Assembly: GCA_040216765.1 (NCBI GenBank)
Contig: JAVJON010000007.1
Coordinates: forward strand, 186,001 to 250,000
Source of the DNA: Marinibaculum sp040216765
GTDB taxonomy: Bacteria > Pseudomonadota > Alphaproteobacteria > Ferrovibrionales > Ferrovibrionaceae
Length of the DNA: 64,000 nucleotides
Direction of reading: 5' to 3'
Shown: piece after piece, positions 19,018 through 27,434 of the stretch
Layout: every line of letters begins with the position of its first letter
Numbering within the stretch: position 1 is the first letter of the stretch
Notes under the pieces: model-generated
Seen by the model: only the letters and a program-made list of their open reading frames with translations
What the model was told of the DNA's origin: nothing
Databases searched by the model: none
Position numbers and translations under genes: made by a program

Positions 19018-20192
19018 CCGGGAACGCGGCCTCCTACGGGGAAACCGCGCCGGGGCTCGGCTTCGAGGTCCTGGCGACCGATGGCGATGCCCGCCGCGGC
19101 CAGCTGGCGACCGCGCATGGCGAGGTCCAGACGCCGGCCTTCATGCCGGTCGGCACGGCGGCCACCGTCAAGGCGATGACGCCGGAGGCGGTGGCCCAGA
19201 CCGGCGCCCAGATCGTGCTCGGCAATACCTATCACCTGATGCTGCGCCCCGGCTCGGAGCGGATCCGCCGCCTGGGCGGGCTGCGCCGGTTCATGCATTG
19301 GGACGGCCCCGTGCTGACCGATTCCGGCGGTTTCCAGGTGATGTCCCTGGCCGACCTTCGCCAGGTCGCGGAAGAGGGCGTGACCTTCCGCTCGCATCTG
19401 GACGGGTCGCGCCACCTGCTGAGCCCGGAATCGGCGATGCAGATCCAGGACGACCTGGATTCCACGATCACCATGCAACTCGACGAATGCGTCGCCTATC
19501 CGGCACCGGAAGCCGAGGCGGAGCGGGCAATGGAACTGTCGCTGCGCTGGGCGCGGCGCTGCAGGGCGGCGTTCCGGGAACGGCCCGGCTATGGCCTGTT
19601 CGGAATCGTGCAGGGCGGCGTGAACCCGACCCTGCGCCACCGCAGCGCGAGCGGCCTGGTGGAGACCGGTTTCGACGGCTATGCGCTCGGCGGCCTGGCG
19701 GTGGGCGAGGGGCTGGAACTGCGCAACCTGGTGCTGGAGGCGACCCTGCCGCACCTGCCGGCGGACCGGCCGCGCTACCTGATGGGGGTCGGCAAGCCGG
19801 TCGACCTGGTGGAATCGGTGGCCCGCGGCGTCGACATGTTCGATTGCGTCCTGCCGACCCGGTCCGGGCGGACCAGCCAGGCCTTCACGCGGGACGGCCC
19901 GCTGAACCTGCGCAATGCCCGCTTCGCGGACGACCCGGAGCCGCTGGATGCTGCCTGCGCCTGCCCGGCCTGCAGCCACTATGGGCGCGCCTATCTGCAC
20001 CACCTGGTGAAGGCGAAGGAGATCCTCGGCTCGATGCTGCTGACCTGGCACAACCTGACCTACTACCAGGACCTGATGCGGGGCATGCGCGAGGCCATCG
20101 CGGCGGGCCGTTTCGCCGCCTTCCGCAGCACCTTCCTGGCCAGCCCGGCCGCGGGCGAGGCGGCAGGCGAGGCGGGGCAGGCGGAGAATTGA
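19014..20192 (+). CDS. tgt: queuine tRNA-ribosyltransferase
   Basis: 392-residue tRNA-guanine transglycosylase that swaps guanine-34 for preQ1 in tRNAs with GUN anticodons. Seen: ATVKAMTPEAVAQTGAQIVLGNTYHLMLRPG, the substrate Asp in LTDSGGFQVMSL, the nucleophile Asp in FDCVLPTRSGR, and the zinc ligands CxCxxC...H in ACACPACSHYGRAYLHH. The C-terminal Ala/Gly-rich tail goes beyond the family norm. Downstream, within 80 bp, is tRNA-Lys. Confidence 0.97.
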   Translation: MTGNAASYGETAPGLGFEVLATDGDARRGQLATAHGEVQTPAFMPVGTAATVKAMTPEAVAQTGAQIVLGNTYHLMLRPGSERIRRLGGLRRFMHWDGPVLTDSGGFQVMSLADLRQVAEEGVTFRSHLDGSRHLLSPESAMQIQDDLDSTITMQLDECVAYPAPEAEAERAMELSLRWARRCRAAFRERPGYGLFGIVQGGVNPTLRHRSASGLVETGFDGYALGGLAVGEGLELRNLVLEATLPHLPADRPRYLMGVGKPVDLVESVARGVDMFDCVLPTRSGRTSQAFTRDGPLNLRNARFADDPEPLDAACACPACSHYGRAYLHHLVKAKEILGSMLLTWHNLTYYQDLMRGMREAIAAGRFAAFRSTFLASPAAGEAAGEAGQAEN

Positions 20193-20217
20193 TTCTGCGG
20201 GCGAAGCTGCCTATGGT
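20189..20217 (+). promoter_or_regulatory. possible promoter for tRNA-Lys
   Basis: TTGATT (20189-20194) overlaps the tgt stop codon and is followed after 17 bases by TATGGT (20212-20217), giving a start near 20225, about 45 bp before the tRNA. Confidence 0.5.
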
Positions 20218-20237
20218 CCGCCGACTTTCGGCGGACC
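20215..20237 (+). terminator. stem-loop between tgt and tRNA-Lys
   Basis: GGTCCGCCGA-CTT-TCGGCGGACC is a perfect 10-bp stem with a 3-nt loop, 22 bp after the tgt stop. It lacks a T-tract and overlaps the -10 of the proposed tRNA promoter, so it may end or protect the tgt mRNA. Confidence 0.5.
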
Positions 20238-20268
20238 GGCCGGCACAGCGCCGGCCCGAACCCCCAAA

Positions 20269-20344
20269 GAGCCTGTAGCTCAGCTGGTAGAGCAACTGAC
20301 TTTTAATCAGTAGGTCCCGGGTTCGAGCCCCGGCGGGCTCACCA
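20269..20344 (+). tRNA. tRNA-Lys (anticodon TTT)
   Basis: 76-nt cloverleaf with encoded CCA. The acceptor stem GAGCCTG pairs with CGGGCTC (one G-T wobble). The D arm contains AGCTCAGCTGGTAGAGC, the anticodon stem is ACTGA/TCAGT with loop CTTTTAA (20300-20306), anticodon TTT at 20302-20304, and the T arm contains GGTTCGAGCCC. Confidence 0.97.
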
Positions 20345-20521
20345 CTCCCATCTCGATATTCATGCGTCGCATGCGCTCGACTGGCTCCTGATCCCGGCCC
20401 TGGGGCGCGGTGCCCTGCGCCCGGCATGACACAGGCCGCGGCAAAACGCGGTGGATCGCCGGTGACGGCTTGAATCGGCCGGCGCACGCCGCCTATCGTG
20501 CCGGGACGGCAGGAGCAGGAC

Positions 20522-21139
20522 ATGGCAGCGATCTTTTCCTTCATCGGCTTTCTCGGGGTCCTGGCAGGGGCGGCGGCGACCGCCGCCGGCCTGTACGAGA
20601 CCTTTGGCGAGACGCAGAAGGCGGTCGATGCCTGGGTCTCGGGTGCGCAGGTGTTCTTCTCCGGCGCCATGCTGATGGCGCTGGGCAGCGTCGCGGCACG
20701 GGTCAGGGGCACCACAAGGTCGATCGACGAACTGGCCAAGGCGGTCAAGGCGCTGCGCGGCGAGCTTGTATCCACCCGGCCGGCTGCCGAACCGGCCAAC
20801 CGGGGCGATCGTGCCGCTTCCGACAGCGACCCGGCGCAGGAAGCGGCAGCGCGCCGCAGGCTGCCCGAGGACGACCCGCGTGAGCCGGTGCTGGAGCGGC
20901 GGCCGCCCGGGCCGTCGCTGTCGGGCCAGGCAATGCCGGGCCCGGGGCGGAGCGAGCCGCCGCCGACAAGCAAGGGGCCGTCGGCCCTGGGCGGCACCGG
21001 AGCCCTGGGCGGCACCGGGATCGCCGCCGGCGGCCAGCGGCGCACGCGGCTGGGGCCGGCCCTCGACGAGGGGCGCGATGGCGGCAGCGAGCCGTCGCGG
21101 CGCGGCAGCCGCCTGCGCCGGCCGTTCGACGACGAATAG
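20522..21139 (+). CDS. hypothetical membrane protein with disordered tail
   Basis: 205 residues, not recognised. The first 65 residues hold two probable membrane helices (IFSFIGFLGVLAGAAATAAGLY and VFFSGAMLMALGSVAARV) separated by a short charged loop. A short helix (RSIDELAKAVKALRGEL) follows, then a long Pro/Gly/Arg-rich segment with no predicted fold, including an 18-bp tandem DNA duplication (20984-21019) that encodes ALGGTG twice. ATG 20522 has AGGAG about 6 bases upstream. No neighbour suggests a function. Confidence 0.7.
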   Translation: MAAIFSFIGFLGVLAGAAATAAGLYETFGETQKAVDAWVSGAQVFFSGAMLMALGSVAARVRGTTRSIDELAKAVKALRGELVSTRPAAEPANRGDRAASDSDPAQEAAARRRLPEDDPREPVLERRPPGPSLSGQAMPGPGRSEPPPTSKGPSALGGTGALGGTGIAAGGQRRTRLGPALDEGRDGGSEPSRRGSRLRRPFDDE

Positions 21140-21656
21140 TCCGCGCCGCCACGCCGTCGGCGCCCAGCCGTCCATCTGGTCCTGACCGGTCGCAACTGGT
21201 TCCAGGGACGTCCCCGGCGCCGGGACGCTGTCCGGCGACCTGCGCATGCAACGGATGCGAGGGATCGGCACGGAACTGCTGTCGCTGACCCGGAGGCGGA
21301 ACGGGATCGCCCGTATCCCGCACCTTGGAGCAATGCCCGATCCACATGCTCGGTGCCACGATCGCCGACGGCGCCCGCGGGCGCGGAATCGGCATCCCGG
21401 CGCGGCAATGGCATGGCGGCGGAAGTCAGCTGCGGCGCAACGAATCAGGCGGGCGGCCTTGCGCGCGTGGCGGCCCTTGCGCGTATGCTTGGGGGGAGAG
21501 ATCCGCATCTCCGATACCGCCGGCGGCCATGTCGTTGTCCTGCGGCTGCCGCTGGGCGATGCAATGAAGGCGGCGGCCTGGGCGAACCGGCGGGCGGCCG
21601 GACAGGCCCGCGGTCGGGGCGCCGCCGCGCCGGCGGTCACTTGCAGAGGAGGTATC
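21140..21656. other. 517 bp upstream of the hybrid histidine kinase
   Basis: No gene supported. The kinase frame is open back to 21246, but the extra N-terminal residues are Arg/Ala-rich low-complexity sequence without family resemblance, and a strong ribosome-binding site occurs only just before GTG 21657. Promoter elements probably lie here but none stands out. Confidence 0.45.
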
Positions 21657-24311
21657 GTGTTCGACAGTGAGGCAGGGCGTTCGTTGCTGCGGGCGGTCAA
21701 TGCCATTCACGCCGCAGTCGGCCAGGGGGCGATCCACGCGCGGCTGAAGGAGGCCGTCCTCGCGCTGACCGGCGCGGGGCAGGTCCTGATTCTGGACGAT
21801 CCTGCCACGGGACCGCCGGGGTTCGAGTTCGGCGGCAGTCAACCTCGGATGCTGACCGCGGCGATGAACGACGGGCTGGGGTTGTGCCACGGCTGGGTGC
21901 AGGCGCGGATAGAGCCGCCGGGCCGTTTCACGCCGGACGACGACGCCCTGCTGCAGGGATTGGCCGAGGCCGCGGCGATCGCATTGCGCAAGGATGCCAC
22001 GTCGCCGCCCCCCAGGGACGAGCCGCCGCTGGATACCCTGAACGACCTTGCGCAACGCCTTGCCGAAGTGGGGGGCTGGTCCGTCGACCTGCGCACCCGC
22101 CGTGCCTATTGGACCGATCAGAAGGCGGCGATTCACGGCCTGCCGAAGGGGACCTGGCTGGACCTCGACGACGCCATCGGCACGTATCTCCCGGACAGCC
22201 AGGCGGTGGTGTCGGAAGCGTTCGCCCGCTGTGCCGCGGAGGGCATCCCCTACGACCTGGAACTGCAACTGGAAACCGCGCAGGGCGAGCGCCGCTGGGT
22301 GCGGACGATCGGTGTCGCCGAGCGGGACGAGGCCGGCAGGATCATCCGGGTGAACGGCGGATTCCAGGACATCAGCCGCATCAAGGCCGCCGACGAGCGC
22401 TTCCGGATCACCCTGGAAAGCCTGACCGACGCCTTGTTCACACTGGACCACGATTGGCGATTCACCTTCGTCAACGGCGAAGGCGAACGGCTTCTGCAGC
22501 GCCGGCGCGAGGATCTCTTGGGGAAGGTCGTCTGGATCGAGTTCCCGGAGGCCGTGGGGTCGCAGTTCGATATCGAGTACCGGCGCGCTGTGACCAACGG
22601 CCAGAGCTGTCGCTTCACGGAATATTATCCACCCCTGGAGCGCTGGTTTCGGGTGACCGCCTATCCGTCAAGCGAAGGCCTTGCGGTCTATTTCCAGGAC
22701 GTGACCGAACAGCGCCAGGCCAGCGAGGCGCTGCGCGAGAGCGAGGCGCGGTTCCGGATCCTGGCCAAGGCCACGACGGACACCGTATGGGACTGGAACC
22801 TGACGGAGAACACGTTCTGGTGGGGCGAGGGAGGCGAGGACCTGTTCGGGCGGATCCCTCCCGACGGCCCTCCCGCAGCGGACGCCTGGTCGGGCCGGAT
22901 CCACCCGGAGGATCGCGAACGGGTGCTGTTGGGTGTCCAGGAGGTGCTGAATACCGGGCAGGAAAGCTGGGCCGACGAATACCGCTTCCGCCGAAAGGAC
23001 GGCAGCTATATCCAGGTCGCAGATCGCGGCTTCGTCATCAGCGACGATTCCGGGAAGCCGGTGCGGATGGTCGGCGGGATGCGCGACATTACCCATCGCC
23101 GGGCCTTGGAGGCCCGGTTGAGCCAGGCACAGCGGCTGGAGGCCATTGGCCAGTTGACGGGCGGGGTGGCGCATGACTTCAACAACCTGCTGACTGTCAT
23201 TCTGGGCAATGCCGAAGCCCTGGCCGAGAGCCTGGGCGCCGATCATCCGCGGCTCCGGCGGCTGGCCGAGATGACCCGCGAGGCGGCCGAACGCGGTTCC
23301 GACCTTACCCAGCGCCTGCTGGCTGTCGCCCGCCGGCAGCCGCTGGAACCGAAACCGGTGGATGTCGTCCGGCTGCTTTCGGGGATGCAGGGGCTGCTGC
23401 GCCAGGCCATGGGCGTGTCGATCGGCATTGTCCTGCGTCACGAAGCGGAGCCCTGGCCGGCATTGGTGGATGCCGCGCAGCTGGAGGCGGCGGTCCTGAA
23501 TCTCTCCCTGAATGCCCGCGATGCGATGCCCGGGGGCGGCACGCTCGACATGTGCGTCTCGAATGTCGGCCTGGACGCGGCAGAAGCCAGAACCGAGGCC
23601 GACCTGTCCCCGGGCGCCTATCTGCTCGTGGAGTTTCGCGACACCGGCAGCGGCATGGCGCCCGAGATCCTTGCCCGTGCCCTGGAGCCGTTCTACACGA
23701 CCAAGGATATCGGCCGCGGCAGCGGCCTGGGGCTGAGCACCGTCTACGGCTTTGCCAAGCAGTCGGGCGGCACCTTGCGACTCGCTTCAACCGTGAACGA
23801 CGGCACGACGGTGCGCCTCTACCTGCCTGCGGCGGAGCTTGCGATGCCGGCGGACATTGCCGCCGCGACCGTCGACCTGGCCATGCCGGGCGGTGCCGAG
23901 AAGATTCTCCTGGTCGAAGACGACGGTCTGGTGCGCGATCATGTCTCACTGCAACTTATGCGCTTGGGCTATCGTGTCGTCACCGCGCGCAGCGGGCAGG
24001 AAGGGCTGCAACGGGTTCTGGAACATCCCGAGATCGATCTGCTGTTTACGGATATCATGATGCCGGGTGGCATGGATGGCGGGACACTGGCGGCAGAAGT
24101 GCGGCGGATCCGCCCCGGCCTGAAGGTTCTGTTCACGTCGGGCTATACCGACGAGGCGATCCTGGGGCAGGGGCGACTTGACCCGGAGACACCACTGCTC
24201 AAGAAACCCTACAGGCGCGGCGAACTTGCCCTGAAGCTGCGCTGGGTGTTGGACGGGGGCGGTCGCGATAGCGGAAGGGACGGCCATGGGCCGCATATTG
24301 CTGATCGATGA
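21657..24311 (+). CDS. multi-PAS hybrid sensor histidine kinase
   Basis: 884-residue soluble sensor kinase with no clear membrane segment. Order: an N-terminal GAF-like region (about 2-108), three PAS domains (about 128-250, 250-360 and 365-485, the third with WDWNLTENTFWWGEGGEDLFG and a PAC motif), a HisKA dimerisation domain with phospho-acceptor His506 in GGVAHDFNNLL, an HATPase with LNLSLNARDAMPGGG, DTGSGMAPE and GRGSGLGLSTVYG, and a receiver domain with Asp799 in LLFTDIMMPGG. This is the HWE/FixL-like hybrid architecture, pointing to cytoplasmic redox, oxygen or metabolite sensing. Start GTG 21657 has AGAGGAGG four bases upstream. It overlaps the receiver-only gene by 26 bp. Confidence 0.9.
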   Translation: MFDSEAGRSLLRAVNAIHAAVGQGAIHARLKEAVLALTGAGQVLILDDPATGPPGFEFGGSQPRMLTAAMNDGLGLCHGWVQARIEPPGRFTPDDDALLQGLAEAAAIALRKDATSPPPRDEPPLDTLNDLAQRLAEVGGWSVDLRTRRAYWTDQKAAIHGLPKGTWLDLDDAIGTYLPDSQAVVSEAFARCAAEGIPYDLELQLETAQGERRWVRTIGVAERDEAGRIIRVNGGFQDISRIKAADERFRITLESLTDALFTLDHDWRFTFVNGEGERLLQRRREDLLGKVVWIEFPEAVGSQFDIEYRRAVTNGQSCRFTEYYPPLERWFRVTAYPSSEGLAVYFQDVTEQRQASEALRESEARFRILAKATTDTVWDWNLTENTFWWGEGGEDLFGRIPPDGPPAADAWSGRIHPEDRERVLLGVQEVLNTGQESWADEYRFRRKDGSYIQVADRGFVISDDSGKPVRMVGGMRDITHRRALEARLSQAQRLEAIGQLTGGVAHDFNNLLTVILGNAEALAESLGADHPRLRRLAEMTREAAERGSDLTQRLLAVARRQPLEPKPVDVVRLLSGMQGLLRQAMGVSIGIVLRHEAEPWPALVDAAQLEAAVLNLSLNARDAMPGGGTLDMCVSNVGLDAAEARTEADLSPGAYLLVEFRDTGSGMAPEILARALEPFYTTKDIGRGSGLGLSTVYGFAKQSGGTLRLASTVNDGTTVRLYLPAAELAMPADIAAATVDLAMPGGAEKILLVEDDGLVRDHVSLQLMRLGYRVVTARSGQEGLQRVLEHPEIDLLFTDIMMPGGMDGGTLAAEVRRIRPGLKVLFTSGYTDEAILGQGRLDPETPLLKKPYRRGELALKLRWVLDGGGRDSGRDGHGPHIADR

Positions 24312-24708
24312 CGACAATCTGGTGCGCGAGTCCCTTGCCATGCATCTGCAGGATGCGGGGCACGAGGTGGTGCAGGCCGCTGACGGCCGTGCCGGGATCG
24401 ATGCCTTTCGTACGGGTCGCTTCGACCTGGTGATCACCGACCTGTTCATGCCCGAGGTCGAGGGTATCGAGACCATCCGGCTGCTGCGGCAGGACAATGC
24501 CGAGGTGCCGATCGTCGCGATCACCGGCGGGCCAAGCCTGCCGGCCGGTTCGGGGCAGCGCGCAATGCCGGACTATCTGCGCATGGCCCGCGCGCTGGGC
24601 GCCACCGACATCGTCCAGAAGCCGTTCTCGTTGCGCCAGCTGATCGGGCTGGTCGAGTCCTGCCTGGCCGGCGACCATGCGACCGACGGGGAGGGCCAGG
24701 GCGGCTGA
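24286..24708 (+). CDS. stand-alone response-regulator receiver protein
   Basis: 140-residue CheY-like receiver domain without an output domain. Acidic pocket: IDDD near residue 8, phospho-acceptor Asp52 in LVITDLFMP, then the conserved Thr in VAITGG and Lys in DIVQKPFS. It overlaps the hybrid kinase by 26 bp, so it is probably its partner or a phosphate sink. A transcription output must lie elsewhere. Confidence 0.9.
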   Translation: MGRILLIDDDNLVRESLAMHLQDAGHEVVQAADGRAGIDAFRTGRFDLVITDLFMPEVEGIETIRLLRQDNAEVPIVAITGGPSLPAGSGQRAMPDYLRMARALGATDIVQKPFSLRQLIGLVESCLAGDHATDGEGQGG

Positions 24709-24725
24709 GGCCGCGGCCCGGCGTT

Positions 24726-25046
24726 CTACCCGGGCGTCTTCTGCCCCGGGGCGCAGCGGCCGCGCAACAGGTCCCATTCCTCGCACTGGCTGCCGTCGGC
24801 GAAGTGGCAGATGCCGATCTCGCCCGCGGGCCTGTCCACGATCTCCAGCCTGCCACCCTGGTCGATGCAGTTCTTCGACGCAGGATTGGCGAGGCTCGGC
24901 AGCGGGCGGCTGCCCTCCGGCTGTGGCCCGGGCTGGGTCTCCTCCTTCGGCTGGGCGAGGGCAGGCAGGGTCAGGGCGAGGCTGGTGGCCAGGGCAAGAG
25001 CGGCAATCGTGGCGCAGGCCCGGGAGGCAAGGCTGGGATGGGGCAT
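24726..25046 (-). CDS. exported DUF333 (hemolysin-like) small protein
   Basis: 106-residue secreted protein. A Sec signal peptide (ALALATSLALTLPALAQ) ends near residue 32, followed by a Pro/Glu-rich linker and a DUF333 domain: NPASKNCIDQGGRLEIV, GEIGICHFADGSQCEEWDLLRGRC. The Cys and the C-x-FxDGSxCxxWxL pattern match the family, which is common in periplasmic proteins of Gram-negatives; function unknown. Convergent with the receiver gene (17-bp gap). Confidence 0.85.
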   Translation of the reverse strand: MPHPSLASRACATIAALALATSLALTLPALAQPKEETQPGPQPEGSRPLPSLANPASKNCIDQGGRLEIVDRPAGEIGICHFADGSQCEEWDLLRGRCAPGQKTPG

Positions 25047-25172
25047 CGGGTCCTCGACGCGGTACGGACAGGGCGGTGACGGAACCCTAGCGGATCGGGC
25101 CTCATGCCGATATGCCCCGGCCGGAGCCGGGTGCTAGACTGCGGCCTGCCCCGCTGTCTGCCCGGATCCACC

Positions 25173-26216
25173 ATGCCCGACATCGCCGACCAAGGCCGCG
25201 CCAGCGACGCGCCTGACCGCAAGGCAGCTGCGACCGGGGCGGCGCAAGGCCATGCCCACGATTCCGGCCACCAGCATGGGCCCGGCCACGAACACGGGCA
25301 TGGCCACAGCCACTCCGCCTCGGTGACCCAGGACAGCGAGCGGCGAATCCTCTGGGTCATGCTGCTGACCCTGGTCTTCATGCTGGTCGAGGTCGTGGGC
25401 GGCGTGATCTCGGGTTCGCTGGCGCTGATCGCCGATGCCGCGCATATGCTGACCGATCTGTTCGCCCTGTTCCTGGCCTGGATCGCCTTCCGCCTGTCCC
25501 GCCGGCCGGCCGATCCGATGCGTAGCTACGGCTATCACCGCTTCCAGGTGGTGGCGTCCTATACCAACGGCCTGTTCCTGCTGCTGATCACTGCCTGGAT
25601 CGTCTACGAGGCGGCGCAGCGGCTGCTGGAGCCGGAGCCGATCCAGGGCTGGTGGATGCTGGGGGTCGCGCTGGCCGGCATGCTGGCCAATGCCGGCGGC
25701 ATGCTGATCCTGGCACTGGGCGACCGCCGCAACCTGAACATGCGTGCCGCCCTGCTCCATGTTGTCAGCGACCTCCTCGGCTCGCTGGGCGCGGTGATCG
25801 CCGCCGGCGTCATCATCGCCACCGGCTGGGTGCCGATCGACCCCCTGCTGTCCGTGCTGTTCGCGGTGCTGATCCTGCGCAGCGCCTGGATCGTCACCCG
25901 GCGGTCGGTCCATGTGCTGCTGGAGGGGACGCCCGACGATCACACGACGCCCGAGGCGATCGCCGCCACCCTGCGGGACAAGGTGGCCGGCGTGCTGGAC
26001 GTGCATCACATCCATTTCTGGTCGCTGACGGCCGAGCGGCCGCTGCTGACCCTGCATGTCGCGATCGCCGAGGGGGCCGCCGCGGCGGAGATCCTGGCCA
26101 ATGTGAAGGCGGTGCTGCGGGACGACCTGCGGATCGACCATACCACCGTGCAGATCGATATCGGGGCCTGCCCGGACGGCGAGTTCGCCGGCGCCGGGAC
26201 GGGGGAGGACAGATGA
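25173..26216 (+). CDS. cation diffusion facilitator (CzcD-type) metal exporter
   Basis: 347-residue inner-membrane CDF transporter, expected to export Zn2+ or related divalent metals against protons. A His-rich N terminus (HAHDSGHQHGPGHEHGHGHSHS) precedes six membrane segments. Metal-site motifs are ALIADAAHMLTD in TM2 and LLHVVSDLLGS in TM5, both of the HxxxD class for Zn. A cytoplasmic C-terminal domain includes DVHHIHFWSL. ATG 25173 was chosen as the first start close to the His-rich region. A divergent DUF333 gene lies upstream, and the Nudix gene overlaps the end by 4 bp. Confidence 0.92.
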   Translation: MPDIADQGRASDAPDRKAAATGAAQGHAHDSGHQHGPGHEHGHGHSHSASVTQDSERRILWVMLLTLVFMLVEVVGGVISGSLALIADAAHMLTDLFALFLAWIAFRLSRRPADPMRSYGYHRFQVVASYTNGLFLLLITAWIVYEAAQRLLEPEPIQGWWMLGVALAGMLANAGGMLILALGDRRNLNMRAALLHVVSDLLGSLGAVIAAGVIIATGWVPIDPLLSVLFAVLILRSAWIVTRRSVHVLLEGTPDDHTTPEAIAATLRDKVAGVLDVHHIHFWSLTAERPLLTLHVAIAEGAAAAEILANVKAVLRDDLRIDHTTVQIDIGACPDGEFAGAGTGEDR

Positions 26217-26821
26217 CGGAGATGCGACCGGTGCCATCGGCCGAAGACAATCCCTGGACCATCCTCGGCCGCACGGAGCTGTACCGCGATCCCTGGCTGG
26301 CCGTGCATCGCCACGAGGTGCTGAATCCGGTCGGGCGGCCGCACTGCTACACGACGGTGCATCTGGTGAAGTTCGGCATCGGCGTGCTGCCGGTGGACGG
26401 CAATGGCTGCACCCGCCTGGTGGGGCAGTACCGCTTTCCGCTGCGCCGCTACAGCTGGGAGATTCCGGAAGGCGGCGGCGACCGCGACGGCGCGCCGCAG
26501 GACGGCGCGGCACGCGAGCTGCGCGAGGAGACCGGCCTGACCGCCGCCAGCTGGCTGCCGATCCTGGATGTCGACATGTCCAACGGCCTGTCGGACGAGC
26601 GCGCCTTCGGCTTCATCGCCTGGGACCTGAGCGAGGGGGAGGCCGAGCCCGAGGAATCGGAGGTGCTGGCCCAGCGCCATGTCCCGCTGGCGGAGCTCTA
26701 CGCGATGATCGACCGGGGCGAGATCCGCGACGCGCTGACGATCCTGGTTGCGCTCCGCGCCCGCTGCCTGGCCGCGGACGGGCGCCTGCCGGCCGACCTG
26801 GCCCGCCATTTCCCGGCCTGA
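26213..26821 (+). CDS. Nudix hydrolase (ADP-ribose pyrophosphatase-like)
   Basis: 202-residue Nudix-fold protein. The Nudix core is EIPEGGG...AARELREETGLT, with the REUxEExGU end intact; the first Glu of the standard box position is replaced by Gly (GDRDGAPQDG). The family typically hydrolyses nucleoside diphosphates linked to another group, and EIPEGGG recalls ADP-ribose pyrophosphatases. Its start overlaps the CDF transporter stop (ATGA), so the two are coexpressed; a functional link is unclear. Confidence 0.88.
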   Translation: MTEMRPVPSAEDNPWTILGRTELYRDPWLAVHRHEVLNPVGRPHCYTTVHLVKFGIGVLPVDGNGCTRLVGQYRFPLRRYSWEIPEGGGDRDGAPQDGAARELREETGLTAASWLPILDVDMSNGLSDERAFGFIAWDLSEGEAEPEESEVLAQRHVPLAELYAMIDRGEIRDALTILVALRARCLAADGRLPADLARHFPA

Positions 26822-27094
26822 ACAATGTCCGGCAGGTTTGTGACCGCCGACACAGTCGCCGGAGCGGCGAGCCCCTATGTATGGGGTGTCGGGATGTCCC
26901 CACCAGCCCGGCAACGACGAAGACGGGGCGGTCGGTACACCGCAGCCTCCCACTGGCCGCCCCGCACTTCCGTCTCCTGCCTGCAGGCCGGCCATGGCCG
27001 GACCGCTATCCACCGGTGCTTCGCGCCGTGCAACTGACGGCGAAGGCTGGCATAGTCCGGCGCCGCGGGCAGGAGAAACCTTCGTGCAGGACCC

Positions 27095-27379
27095 ATGCTG
27101 AAATCGATATGTAATGTCTGGCTGGCGGTGCCGCTGGCCGGGACCATGGCAATGCTTCTCGCCGGCTGCGGCTCGAGCCTGTCGCCGGAGGCGCAGGCGA
27201 AGCGCATGGCGGGCGCCTGCCAGACCCGCTACTGCTCCTGCCAGCAGGAGGAGCTCGGCATCCTCACCAAGACCCTGAAGGTGCCGGTGGAATGGCGGCT
27301 GAACGGCGATGCCTATTGCCCCGAAGGCTACCAGCTCAAGTTCGACGGGCCGCCGACCTCCTCGCTGCGCCCCAGCTAG
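27095..27379 (+). CDS. small putative lipoprotein
   Basis: 94-residue protein with a signal sequence ending in a lipobox (AMLLAGCG, lipid-carrying Cys25). The mature part is short, with several Cys (CQTRYCSCQQ, AYCPEGY) that could form disulfides. Not similar to a family I recognise. The upstream 273-bp gap (26822-27094) holds a possible hairpin at 26874-26888 (CCCCTATGTATGGGG) but no recognised element. An iron-dependent dehydrogenase gene follows after 55 bp. Confidence 0.7.
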   Translation: MLKSICNVWLAVPLAGTMAMLLAGCGSSLSPEAQAKRMAGACQTRYCSCQQEELGILTKTLKVPVEWRLNGDAYCPEGYQLKFDGPPTSSLRPS

Positions 27380-27434
27380 CGGCGTCGCGATTCCGCCGGC
27401 GGCGGGGGCAGCATTCATGCAAGGGAGGAACGGC

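Noticed and set aside
21246..21656. Longer N terminus of the hybrid kinase
   Set aside because: Extra residues are Arg/Ala-rich low complexity, and the good Shine-Dalgarno is at 21645-21652 just before GTG 21657.
26822..27094. Riboswitch or small RNA in the gap before the small lipoprotein
   Set aside because: A short hairpin is present (26874-26888), but no known core motif or promoter/terminator pair supports an RNA gene.
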